15,213 bases of DNA from an uncultured delta proteobacterium (GTDB lineage: Bacteria > Desulfobacterota > WTBG01 > CAIYCZ01): contig CAIYCZ010000322.1 of the NCBI GenBank assembly GCA_903924805.1, positions 1-15,213 on the forward strand, read 5' to 3'. Both the position numbers and the translations under genes were made by a program. The notes beneath the pieces were generated by a model, which worked only from the letters and a program-made list of their open reading frames with translations, did not search any database and had not been told where the DNA came from. Of this stretch, positions 1 to 7,235 are shown one piece after another. How positions within the stretch are numbered: position 1 is the first letter of the stretch; each line of letters starts with the position of its first letter.

Positions 1-1418
1 ATCTTCAGGCTGCGTGGCAGGACCCGGTGAACAACCTCCATCATCCGGTCCATGGGAGCCCACCCGTACACGCCGGTCACATTGGCAAGATGGTCCGTGT
101 CTGTTTTCCCGGCGCCGATGATAAACGGGTTTGCCACGGTTGCAAAGACAACCGGCTTACCTTTCAGCTTATTGATTGCTGCCTGGGTGCAGGCGGTTGA
201 GATGGGGACAACAATATCCACCTGCTCCTGGATAAATTTGTCCAGGATGGTATTGACCGTAGCCAGGTCGCCGTGGGCATTTTCAAGCAGCAGGACGCAG
301 TTTTCCTGGCTGCGGTAGCCCAGGGTTTCCATCTCTTTTACAAAGCTGTCCCGGGTAGTGTTCAGCAGGCCGTTGTCAGTCAGCTGCACCAGGCCGATTT
401 TATATCTGGCCGCAATACGTGGCAACGGAGCGCTCATCTGCCGGTAAACAAGCACGGCACCGGCAATGACCACAAGGGCACCCGCCGCAGCATAGCGCAT
501 CCTTTTCCGGGAGAAAACTTCCAGCGCCTGTTTTGTGGTATTGTGTGCTCCCGCCTTTCTGCCGGAGAGCGTTTTTGAGGCAACCAGTGTTATGAGCACA
601 AACGCTGCCGTCAAAAGCTTCAGGTCAATGGGGTTCATACCCACATACAGGGCAACGGCAATCATCATGCGGAATATAACCGACCCCACTATCACGCTCA
701 GGATCCTCGCGTACATGGAGCGCATCTTGAGAACGGACTCACCGATAATTACCGCTGCAAGGCCGATGACAACCGTGCCGATACCCATCCCGATGTCGGC
801 AAATCCCTGGTACTGGGCAACCAGTCCGCCGGCTATGCCAACCAGGCCGTTTGCCAGCGCCACGCCGAACATTTTCATCCGGTTTACGTTGACGCCTGCT
901 GCTGCAGCCATGGTGGGGTTGTTTCCCGTAATCCGCATGGCAATGCCCAGGTCGGTTTTAAAGAACAGGGAGACCGCAAGCCAGAACAGAATCATGGTAC
1001 CGCTCAGCATGATACAGATCCATACCTCCTGGGGCAGTCTCGGGTTGGCCTTCTCAAGGTAGGTGATACAGGTTGTCTGGTTGAGCAGCGGTATGTTGGA
1101 GCGGCCCATCAGATGCAGATTAATGGAATACAGGCCGGTCATCACGAGGATTCCTGCCAGCAGGCCGTTGATGTTGAAGCGGGTATGGATGGCGGCGGTT
1201 ATGCAGCCGGCAGCACTTCCAATAACAAACGCTGCCAGCAGCGCCAGGAACGGATTTGCGCCGGAGGCAATGAGCACTGCAGCCGCTGCCGCCCCGGACG
1301 TGAAGCTGCCGTCCACGGTGATGTCAGGAAAGTCATGAATGCGAAAGGTGATGAAAACACCCATCGTCATGAACGCGTAGAGAAACCCGAGATTGACTGC
1401 CCCAACCCACAGTTCCAT
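1..1418 (-). CDS. ABC importer permease fused to substrate-binding domain (TrpXYZ-type), 3' end off window
   Basis: This gene reads leftwards off the window; 472 codons are visible without a stop. Residues 1-285 form a polytopic membrane permease of the BPD_transp_2 type, with the early motif DFPDITVDGSFTSGA (29-43) that is typical of TrpY-like permeases. After a charged linker and one further hydrophobic segment (about 310-325), residues 338 onward look like the TrpX/ABC_sub_bind periplasmic family: a start KIGLVQLTDNG (340-350), TRDSFVKEMETLGY (355-368), DIVVPISTACTQAA (401-414) and NVTGV (446-450). The extra membrane segment would place the binding domain outside the membrane, tethered to its permease. 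Family members import amino acids or related small molecules; the substrate cannot be read here. The start ATG at 1418 has an AAGGAT ribosome site about 9 bases upstream. The partner ATPase gene is probably beyond the left edge. The same protein could be split in relatives; here the frame is open through the junction. Confidence 0.85.
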   Translation of the reverse strand, partial: MELWVGAVNLGFLYAFMTMGVFITFRIHDFPDITVDGSFTSGAAAAAVLIASGANPFLALLAAFVIGSAAGCITAAIHTRFNINGLLAGILVMTGLYSINLHLMGRSNIPLLNQTTCITYLEKANPRLPQEVWICIMLSGTMILFWLAVSLFFKTDLGIAMRITGNNPTMAAAAGVNVNRMKMFGVALANGLVGIAGGLVAQYQGFADIGMGIGTVVIGLAAVIIGESVLKMRSMYARILSVIVGSVIFRMMIAVALYVGMNPIDLKLLTAAFVLITLVASKTLSGRKAGAHNTTKQALEVFSRKRMRYAAAGALVVIAGAVLVYRQMSAPLPRIAARYKIGLVQLTDNGLLNTTRDSFVKEMETLGYRSQENCVLLLENAHGDLATVNTILDKFIQEQVDIVVPISTACTQAAINKLKGKPVVFATVANPFIIGAGKTDTDHLANVTGVYGWAPMDRMMEVVHRVLPRSLK

Positions 1419-1582
1419 AGGTAGTATCCTTATGTTAAGCCACGAATAGAGCTACGAATAACACGAATCATCACGAATAATTATAATTAATTCACCGCAG
1501 AGAGCGCTGAGCACGCTGAAAATAATTTAAATGCTGATAGTGGGTTTAATGGTTATTTTACATTGGTGCTCATTCATGGCTC
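1419..1582. other. AT-rich intergenic gap with short ACGAAT repeats
   Basis: This 164-bp gap lies between two genes on the minus strand. It holds four copies of ACGAAT at 1442, 1454, 1463 and 1473, an AATTATAATT palindrome (1479-1488), and a purine-rich block CACCGCAGAGAGCGC (1493-1507) followed by a related GCTGAGCACGCTGAA. On the minus strand the palindrome contains TATAAT (1485-1480), a possible -10 box for the ABC gene, but no convincing -35 box stands 17 bases upstream. No clear terminator hairpin with a T run was seen after the STAS gene. Confidence 0.6.
1442..1478. repeat. four ACGAAT direct repeats
   Basis: The hexamer ACGAAT occurs at 1442-1447, 1454-1459, 1463-1468 and 1473-1478, i.e. 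at 12, 9 and 10 base steps, close to one helical turn. The longer consensus is CACGAAT or TACGAAT. It sits 60 to 24 bases upstream of the ABC gene start. It could be an operator array or a decayed dispersed intergenic repeat; the sequence does not decide. Confidence 0.6.
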
Positions 1583-2800
1583 TTAGCTTTTAATTTCAAT
1601 AATGCCCAGCAAGCCACTGCTGAACCGGGACTGGGCAAGGATGTGCTGCACCTTGAACACCTCATGTTCGGTGAGCACCCGGGTGAGTTCCTGGGCAAAA
1701 TGCTCAGGGTTTTTACTGAGCGGCTCCGGGGAAAAAACGCCGCCGTGGATATGAAAATCACTACCCTTCGCTACCAGCCCCTGAATGTCGGGCCGCTCCT
1801 GCTCCCGGTCACGCAGCGCAATGCCACAGCCGGCAACAATAGTATTAATGTCACCCGGCTCAACCGGAAAATTTGCCCATTCGGAAAAGTTTTCAGGGGC
1901 AAAAATTTCCTTGCCATTGTCCGGCCCGTTTTCCATGACGGGTATCTTCTTCAGGTGCATACCCCACAGCCCCTTGCTTTCAGCCAGAAACACGATTCCC
2001 AGAATGTTTGCGGAAGAAATGCTGAACAGTGAAGCGACAAGCTGTGGAAGCTCGATGTACCCCGCCGTGCCTTCAAAGGATACCAGATACCTGAATGAGC
2101 CGTTGAAACCGAAACCGTGGAGGAACTTATACTCAAGGTCTGACTCATCATCGGTGCACAGCATAAAGTCAACCGCCGGCCGCTTCACCGCGGGATAAAA
2201 AAACAGGTGCCGGTTTATGATGAGCGACTCGCCAAAAAAGTTTTTATACTCTTCATAGCGCTCACCCATGGAAGCCAGGCCGGTGCCAAACTGAATATCC
2301 TTTGCTCTGACGGTCACCACGTCCTGCTCTGCATAGTGAGCCCGGGCAAGCTTTTCCTGGGAGCCGATAACAACCAGCGGGCCCGGTTCCGCTTTTCGTT
2401 CCCGGTACTTCAGGCAAACCCCTTCACGCTCCGCAGTGAGGGGCGCAGAGGACGGTGTATCGGGGGTAAGCAGGCCTTCAATCTCCTGCCTGGTCGCAGC
2501 GCTGCGAAAAACCCCCATGAAGCCGCTCTGCTTGAACACCGCCAGGATTGTATCCGGAATACTATAGAGGAGTATTTCGCCTCCGGCTTTACTGAGCTGC
2601 TTCTGCGCGGTGAGAAACACCCGCAGCCCGACGCTGCTTATATAATTAACCCCCGCAAGGTTAATCACCAGAATCCGTTTGCCGCCGAGCATGAGGTCAT
2701 TAATCTGACGCTGGAACTCGGGAGAGCTCATGCTGTCAATTCTGCCGCTTACCGCAACCCAGGTAATCCCTGCATCCTCTGCAATGGCGCACTCAAACAT
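1583..2800 (-). CDS. STAS-domain protein with large unrecognised C-terminal domain
   Basis: The 405-residue product begins with a STAS (anti-sigma factor antagonist) domain, residues 1-110. The signature VNYISSVGLRVFL (51-63) places Ser56 at the site phosphorylated in SpoIIAA and RsbV. The domain is clearly related to the single-domain STAS protein at 4557-4889. Residues about 120-405 form a soluble domain I do not recognise; it has no visible SpoIIE/PP2C aspartate motifs, no membrane segment and no GGDEF motif. It contains a hydrophobic helix-like stretch IELPQLVASLFSISSANILG and, near the end, DFHIHGGVFSPEPLS. An AGGAG site lies 9 bases before the ATG at 2800. The gene follows the ATPase-GNAT gene by 27 bp, so the two are probably co-transcribed, and its STAS domain is a natural partner for that ATPase domain. 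The STAS call is firm; the role of the rest is unknown. Confidence 0.85.
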   Translation of the reverse strand: MFECAIAEDAGITWVAVSGRIDSMSSPEFQRQINDLMLGGKRILVINLAGVNYISSVGLRVFLTAQKQLSKAGGEILLYSIPDTILAVFKQSGFMGVFRSAATRQEIEGLLTPDTPSSAPLTAEREGVCLKYRERKAEPGPLVVIGSQEKLARAHYAEQDVVTVRAKDIQFGTGLASMGERYEEYKNFFGESLIINRHLFFYPAVKRPAVDFMLCTDDESDLEYKFLHGFGFNGSFRYLVSFEGTAGYIELPQLVASLFSISSANILGIVFLAESKGLWGMHLKKIPVMENGPDNGKEIFAPENFSEWANFPVEPGDINTIVAGCGIALRDREQERPDIQGLVAKGSDFHIHGGVFSPEPLSKNPEHFAQELTRVLTEHEVFKVQHILAQSRFSSGLLGIIEIKS

Positions 2801-2827
2801 ATCGTTCTATCTCCTGAAAAACAGCTT

Positions 2828-4342
2828 CTATCCTGGTTTCTGGTACGGATCCCGTTCCCGTACATAGGCGAGGAGTTCCTTCCCGACATCTGAAGCAATC
2901 TGTATGCTGCTATAGTCCAGCACCTGATTGTTGAGATATTGCAGCAAAAGCCGGTCCTTGCCGGAAGAGCCGGGCAGTATGCCGGCAAAGAAAAAGCCGA
3001 GATCCTCACATGCCGCAGTCATTGCGGCCGTATGGGGGTCGGAAATATTCAAATACAGATATATCGTTTCCAGCCGTTCGGCGCAGAGGCGCTTCAGAAC
3101 TTTAGCGACCTCCGCGACAACCTGTTTCCCGCAGGAGATGATCTCGATCTTTGCCGTCATGGTGCTGGTTGTGCTTACCTTAATACTTCCGTCTTCTGCT
3201 GACCCGCTGTCTCCTGCTGCGTCGGGAACATCCATCTGCTGGTGCATGCCGATAGCGGCATAGAGCTTTTCAACCATGTCCCGGTGATGGGGCGGAACAT
3301 GCACCGCTGTGGGGCCGGGCGGTTGCAGGTACCTGAAGCAGTAGATATAGCTGCGGCGCTGCGAGCTGTCGGACTGTATGTCTTTATATTCCGCCGCGGG
3401 CATTTTGGAAAGCAGCAGCGCACAGTCGCGCAGGCCCATTTTCTGGGAGGCCTTTTGCGAGTAGGGGTGTACCGTGGTTGCTTCGCCGTAGAGCCCGGTC
3501 AAATTCCTTCTGCGTGCTTCCTCCGGGAGTGTGGTGAGAAGGCTGTTGAGGCATCCGTGCCCCCGGTACTTTGGTTTGACAAACCCCATGGCAGCCTCGG
3601 CAATGGCAGTATCATAATCATCTATGACCAGTGCAGCGTGCCCGATAATTTCATCCTGGTCAGTGGCCGCAACCAGGGAAATAACCTTTCCGGAACTGTT
3701 GAGATCCCTGATGCGGTCCGGGTAATAAATATCTTCGTTGGTATAGGTATACCCGTATGCCATGAATGCGCATTTGGAGACTTCCACTGCTTCTGAGGAC
3801 TTCATCAATCTGACCACATACGAAGGTGCTGCAGGCGTGCCGGCTTTCTGCTCCTGCTCCCTTTTGATGGTCTCCAGCTCAGCGCTGTGGAAATACTCCT
3901 GCACGGTCCTGGCACTTACATATTTGACCAGGTGGGTTTCCTTGCCGTCGCGCCCCAGATTGTGGAAAGAGACTTCATCCATGAATTCCTGCATGAGGTA
4001 AAGCCCGAGGCCTTTATCTGACAGCTCGGTTTCGAGTCTTTCCTTATCGTAGCGCGGCAGCAGAGACGGGTCAAAAGGGATGCCCTTCTCTTTTATAATT
4101 ATCTTGAGCCCCAGCGTTATCGGTTCACAGATAATATCGAATGTTTCATGCTGGTCAGGATCAAACGCATGTTCGATCACATTGGTAACCGCTTCTTCCA
4201 CGCCAAGCTGGATTGCGTTGAGGCTCTGTTTTTCAAAACCGGCTTTTTTTGCCACTTCCGTAACATACGCATGAATGACCGGCAGGAAGGAAATATCATT
4301 GGGCACAGTAAGCTTTGTTATGTGTTTGTCATGATTCATCAT
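2828..4342 (-). CDS. RsbW-like ATPase domain fused to GNAT acetyltransferase and a third C-terminal region
   Basis: The product has 504 residues. Residues 10-145 are an anti-sigma-factor type HATPase_c domain: N box EEAVTNVIEHAFD (49-61), a G1-like segment KEKGIPFDPSLLP (85-97) and G2 box SDKGLGLYLMQEFMDEV (108-124). The usual Asp of G1 is Glu85. Residues 176-315 resemble a GNAT N-acetyltransferase, with the acetyl-CoA motif GFVKPKYRGHGCLNSLL (253-269) and a tail ASQKMGLRD (298-306). Residues about 340-504 form a third unit, perhaps a second GNAT-like fold, containing EDLGFFFAGILPG (446-458) and LLLQYLNN (465-472). Such proteins bind ATP and can phosphorylate a STAS partner; two STAS partners lie next door. 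The acetyltransferase target is unknown. Two ATG codons (4342 and 4339) are possible; the ribosome site (AAAGAAA) is weak. Cytoplasmic; no membrane segment seen. Confidence 0.85.
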   Translation of the reverse strand: MMNHDKHITKLTVPNDISFLPVIHAYVTEVAKKAGFEKQSLNAIQLGVEEAVTNVIEHAFDPDQHETFDIICEPITLGLKIIIKEKGIPFDPSLLPRYDKERLETELSDKGLGLYLMQEFMDEVSFHNLGRDGKETHLVKYVSARTVQEYFHSAELETIKREQEQKAGTPAAPSYVVRLMKSSEAVEVSKCAFMAYGYTYTNEDIYYPDRIRDLNSSGKVISLVAATDQDEIIGHAALVIDDYDTAIAEAAMGFVKPKYRGHGCLNSLLTTLPEEARRRNLTGLYGEATTVHPYSQKASQKMGLRDCALLLSKMPAAEYKDIQSDSSQRRSYIYCFRYLQPPGPTAVHVPPHHRDMVEKLYAAIGMHQQMDVPDAAGDSGSAEDGSIKVSTTSTMTAKIEIISCGKQVVAEVAKVLKRLCAERLETIYLYLNISDPHTAAMTAACEDLGFFFAGILPGSSGKDRLLLQYLNNQVLDYSSIQIASDVGKELLAYVRERDPYQKPG

Positions 4343-4481
4343 ACATTTCTTTTGTATGGTTTAACCGCCCCTGCTGCAGGGACCGGCAGCCGCTCACCTG
4401 ATAGTGTTATCAAACTGACACATAGCAGAAAGGTTTTTCTAAAGCAAGACTAACCTGAGCCGGGAAAAATTACTGAAATAG

Positions 4482-4508
4482 ATTATAATATATTTTGACT
4501 TTTATCAA
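4482..4508 (-). promoter_or_regulatory. candidate leftward promoter for ATPase-GNAT operon
   Basis: On the minus strand TTGATA (4508-4503) and a perfect TATAAT (4487-4482) are 15 bases apart, shorter than ideal. It overlaps the rightward promoter candidate, so the two would compete for polymerase. The leader to the ATG at 4342 would be about 130 nt. Confidence 0.3.
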
Positions 4509-4523
4509 TTAGTTACCTAAACT
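4495..4523 (+). promoter_or_regulatory. candidate sigma-70 promoter for the STAS gene
   Basis: TTGACT (4495-4500) and TAAACT (4518-4523) are separated by 17 bases, matching the sigma-70 pattern at five and four of six positions. Transcription would start near 4530, leaving a short leader with the AGGGAGG ribosome site (4546-4552) before the ATG at 4557. It may also drive the Wsp operon, since no better promoter is visible downstream. Confidence 0.5.
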
Positions 4524-4556
4524 TCATACAAAAATATCATCCATCAGGGAGGAATC

Positions 4557-4889
4557 ATGGAAATAACAACCAGGAACGAAAAAAATGCAGTAGTGGTTAC
4601 CGTTACCGGAAGGATGGATGCCGTTACCGCCCCGGAGTTTGAAAAAAACCTCTCACCGCTTATGGCGGCAGGAGCAGGGACGGTTGTCATCAACTTCCGT
4701 GAGCTGGAGTACATAAGCAGCGCCGGGCTGAGAAGCATTCTGGCGGTGGCAAAACAGCTGAAGGCACACCAGCGGGAAATGGTCATTACCGGCTTGCAGG
4801 GCTCTGTTCAGGAGGTGTTCAAACTGTCCGGTTTTTACTCTATTTTTAAAATTGCTGCGTCTGAAGAAGAGGCGCTGAACACAGACTGA
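4557..4889 (+). CDS. single-domain STAS anti-sigma factor antagonist
   Basis: The 110-residue product is a complete, stand-alone STAS domain of the SpoIIAA/RsbV type and typical length. The conserved loop ELEYISSAGLRSIL (49-62) puts Ser55 at the position phosphorylated by RsbW-like kinases; the residue before it is Ser54 where SpoIIAA has Asp. The C-terminal part (QGSVQEVFKLSGFYSIF) matches the helix that follows in the family. Such proteins switch partner by phosphorylation of that Ser, releasing or sequestering a kinase or a downstream target. The ATPase domain encoded divergently at 4342-2828 is the obvious kinase candidate. The gene lies 123 bp upstream of the chemosensory operon on the same strand and could be its first gene. 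The start is supported by the AGGGAGG site 4 bases before the ATG. Confidence 0.93.
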   Translation: MEITTRNEKNAVVVTVTGRMDAVTAPEFEKNLSPLMAAGAGTVVINFRELEYISSAGLRSILAVAKQLKAHQREMVITGLQGSVQEVFKLSGFYSIFKIAASEEEALNTD

Positions 4890-5012
4890 CTGCGTGCTCA
4901 TGCTCTTAACGCCTGGTAGCGCCCGCACGGCTTGATAGCGGTCAGCCCCGGGAACCATGGGCAGAGATAAGCCGCAGCAGCAAACACCATTTCACGCATA
5001 AGGAGTTTTTCC
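4890..5012 (+). other. leader region before the first receptor, with a possible stem
   Basis: This 123-bp gap contains CGGCTT (4928-4933), which can pair with AAGCCG (4969-4974), and inside it GCCC (4945-4948), which can pair with GGGC (4959-4962). The pairing would give a nested stem in the RNA. No convincing sigma-70 promoter was found. A ribosome site AAGGAG lies 7 bases before the ATG at 5013. I could not match the stem to a riboswitch class. Confidence 0.4.
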
Positions 5013-7235
5013 ATGAGGCTCACATTAAAGCATAAAGTAATCGGGCTTGCTTCCCTGTCTGCGCTGTTACCGGTTCTGGTAGTCATTGCTCTCATTTTTC
5101 CCCTGAAGGATTTCGCTGATAAGGAGATCGGCCTGGAGCTTGATAAAATTGCCCAGGAAAACATCGCACGCATCGCAAAAGATGTCTTTGGCCTGTGTCA
5201 GGTCAGCCACGATCTGCTGGCTAAGCAGATTGACCAGTGCCGGATAACCACGCAGACACTCATTGCCAGGGGCGGCGGGATTACCACCTCCCCCCGCCAG
5301 GCTGCCTGGTATGCCGTGAACCAGGACACCAGAGCCGCCGATTCCGCCAGGCTGCCCGAGATGGCGCTGGGTGAAATCTCCTTCGGGCAGAATAAGAAAA
5401 AGGACGTTCGCACGCCGCTGGTGGATGATGTGAAGGAACTGACCGGCCTGGAATGCTCGGTTGCCCAGCGCATGAATGAACGCGGCGACATGCTGTGCAT
5501 CGCAAGCAGCGTCACCGCGCCTGACGGCACGCGGACCGGGGTGGGTACCTATATCCCTGCCACTGCCCCTGACGGCACCCCCCATCCGGCCATTGCTGCG
5601 GTCCTGCAGCAGAAAAGTTTCAAAAGTTTTACCCTTTTCAAAAACGCTAACTATATTGTCGTATATTTCCCCATTGTGGACAGCGGGCACGCGGTCATCG
5701 GGATGATTGCCGTTGGCTCGGGCATCGAACACATGGAAAACCTGCGCCGCACCATTATCAACACCAGTGTAGGCAAGACAGGCTATGTCTATGTGGTAAA
5801 TGGCAAAGGGGCAAAGAAGGGCCACTATGTCATTTCCAAAGGCGGCGAGCGGGACGGAGAAAACATCTGGGAATCGCGGGATGCAAACAACAGGCTGTTT
5901 ATTCAGAATATCGTCAACCAGGCCCTCAGAACTCCGCAGGGAACTATCTCGTACGAGCACTATTGGTGGCAGAACCCCGGGGAAAAGACCTCGCGCAGCA
6001 AGATCGCCGCGTTCACGTATTTTGAGCCGTGGGACTGGATAATCGGCGTCGGCCTCTATGAAGAAGACTACTATGATGCAAAAGAGCGGGTGCATTCCAG
6101 TCTCTGGATGTTTCTGGGTGTATTGTTAATCGGCGGGATTATTATCCAGGGCGTTATGATCATCCTTGCCATCTATATGGGAGGAAGGATCACCCGGCCG
6201 CTCAGTCTGATTATCGAACTGGCAAAAAAAATTGCCCGGGGGGATGTGCAGGAGGTAAAAAATGACCTCTCCGCATTTGCCGGCACGCGTAGCGCTGCAC
6301 CCGGCAGCAGCACGCTCTCGGATAGCGCTGATGAGACCGGGCAGCTGCTGGAAGCATTTCATACCATGACCAGCAATCTTGACTCCCTGATAGGTCAGGT
6401 GCAGCGCTCCGGCATCCAGGTTACCACATCCACCACGGAGATTACCGCTTCAGCCCGTCAGCTTGAAGCAACAGTGGCCGAGCAGGCAGCCTCCACCAAG
6501 CAGGTCACCGCCACCAGCAGGGAAATTGCAGCGACCTCCGAGGGCCTGGAGCATACCATGGATGAAGTAAGCGAAACCGTTGCCGGCACAGCCTCCATGG
6601 CAGAGACCGGGCACGCCAGTATTACCCATATGGAATCGGCAATGCGCCAGCTCATCCAGGCCACCGGCTCCATTTCATCAAAACTGTCAATAATCAATAC
6701 CAGGGCAAACAAAATTTCCGGTGTCGTCACCGCCATCAATAAGATTTCCGATCAGACTAACCTGCTGTCCCTTAATGCGGCAATTGAAGCGGAAAAAGCC
6801 GGGGAATTCGGCAAGGGGTTTTCCGTTGTTGCCCGCGAGATCAGCCGTCTTGCCGACCAGACGGCAATAGCCACCCAGGATATTGAATACATGGTCAAGG
6901 AAATGCAATCCTCGGTCTCCTCCGGTGTCATGGAAATGGACAAGTTTGCCGAGGAGGTGCGCACCGGGGCTGAGGTAATAGCCACCATTGGCGAGCAGCT
7001 CGGCAGAATCATTGGCCAGGTACGGGTGCTTGGTCCCCAGTTTGGCACCGTAAAAGAGGGCATGCATACCCAGGTGCAGGGGGCGCTGCAGATCAGTGAG
7101 GCCATGCACCAGTTATCGCTGGTGGTGGATCAGACCAAAGAGTCTTTGCACGAGTTTAAACTGGCGACTGAACAGCTCAATGATGCTGTCCGGGGACTCC
7201 AGAGTGAAGTGTCCCACTTCAAGATAAGTACCTGA
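5013..7235 (+). CDS. methyl-accepting chemotaxis receptor with Cache sensor, WspA-like signalling domain
   Basis: The product (740 residues) has one membrane segment at about 8-30, a periplasmic region at 38-355 resembling the Cache_3-Cache_2 double sensor (for example TSVGKTGYVYVVNGKG 251-266 and EPWDWIIGVGLYEEDYY 338-354), a second membrane segment at 364-389, HAMP at 391-455 and a long helical methyl-accepting signalling domain at about 470-740. The hairpin tip reads SDQTNLLSLNAAIEAEKAGE (579-598), then FGKGFSVVAREISRLADQT; this EKAGE..GFSVVARE form is that of WspA-type receptors. HAMP carries an unusual insert (412-438). There is no C-terminal pentapeptide for CheR or CheB docking. It probably binds a small periplasmic ligand and signals to the CheW/CheA proteins encoded downstream. 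The start is fixed by an AAGGAG site. The next receptor follows closely. Confidence 0.93.
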   Translation: MRLTLKHKVIGLASLSALLPVLVVIALIFPLKDFADKEIGLELDKIAQENIARIAKDVFGLCQVSHDLLAKQIDQCRITTQTLIARGGGITTSPRQAAWYAVNQDTRAADSARLPEMALGEISFGQNKKKDVRTPLVDDVKELTGLECSVAQRMNERGDMLCIASSVTAPDGTRTGVGTYIPATAPDGTPHPAIAAVLQQKSFKSFTLFKNANYIVVYFPIVDSGHAVIGMIAVGSGIEHMENLRRTIINTSVGKTGYVYVVNGKGAKKGHYVISKGGERDGENIWESRDANNRLFIQNIVNQALRTPQGTISYEHYWWQNPGEKTSRSKIAAFTYFEPWDWIIGVGLYEEDYYDAKERVHSSLWMFLGVLLIGGIIIQGVMIILAIYMGGRITRPLSLIIELAKKIARGDVQEVKNDLSAFAGTRSAAPGSSTLSDSADETGQLLEAFHTMTSNLDSLIGQVQRSGIQVTTSTTEITASARQLEATVAEQAASTKQVTATSREIAATSEGLEHTMDEVSETVAGTASMAETGHASITHMESAMRQLIQATGSISSKLSIINTRANKISGVVTAINKISDQTNLLSLNAAIEAEKAGEFGKGFSVVAREISRLADQTAIATQDIEYMVKEMQSSVSSGVMEMDKFAEEVRTGAEVIATIGEQLGRIIGQVRVLGPQFGTVKEGMHTQVQGALQISEAMHQLSLVVDQTKESLHEFKLATEQLNDAVRGLQSEVSHFKIST

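Larger units (their letters stand above)
4343..4556. other. divergent intergenic control region
   Basis: This 214-bp gap separates the leftward ATPase-GNAT operon from the rightward STAS gene. Its right half is strongly AT-rich and carries candidate promoters for both directions that overlap around 4482-4523. Its left half contains a small GC stem (CCCTG 4369-4373, CAGGG 4377-4381) and an inverted repeat TGATAGTGTTATCA (4399-4412) that could be an operator within the leader of the leftward transcript. No ORF or RNA gene is evident. Confidence 0.55.

Noticed and set aside
535..1062. plus-strand open frame of 175 codons and neighbours at 1063-1424
   Set aside because: They lie opposite the continuous permease gene on the minus strand, which has family motifs.
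1493..1522. CRISPR or tandem array suggested by short repeats
   Set aside because: Repeats are only 6-7 bases with 3-6 base gaps and decay at once; no spacer-like units and no cas genes.
2207..2893. plus-strand open frame of 228 codons
   Set aside because: It runs antisense across two minus-strand genes with recognised domains and a clear ribosome site between them.
4957..4974. possible sigma-54 promoter (GG and GC ten bases apart) before the first receptor
   Set aside because: The spacing fits but the TT of the -12 box and the CAC of the -24 box are missing.
4890..5012. cyclic di-GMP (GEMM) riboswitch before the receptor
   Set aside because: Tempting for a Wsp locus, but the conserved GGGCAAACC and tetraloop-receptor elements are not present.
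5067..6095. 342-codon open frame on the minus strand opposite the first receptor
   Set aside because: It is antisense to a clear Cache receptor, has no recognisable domain or ribosome site, and reflects codon bias of the real gene.
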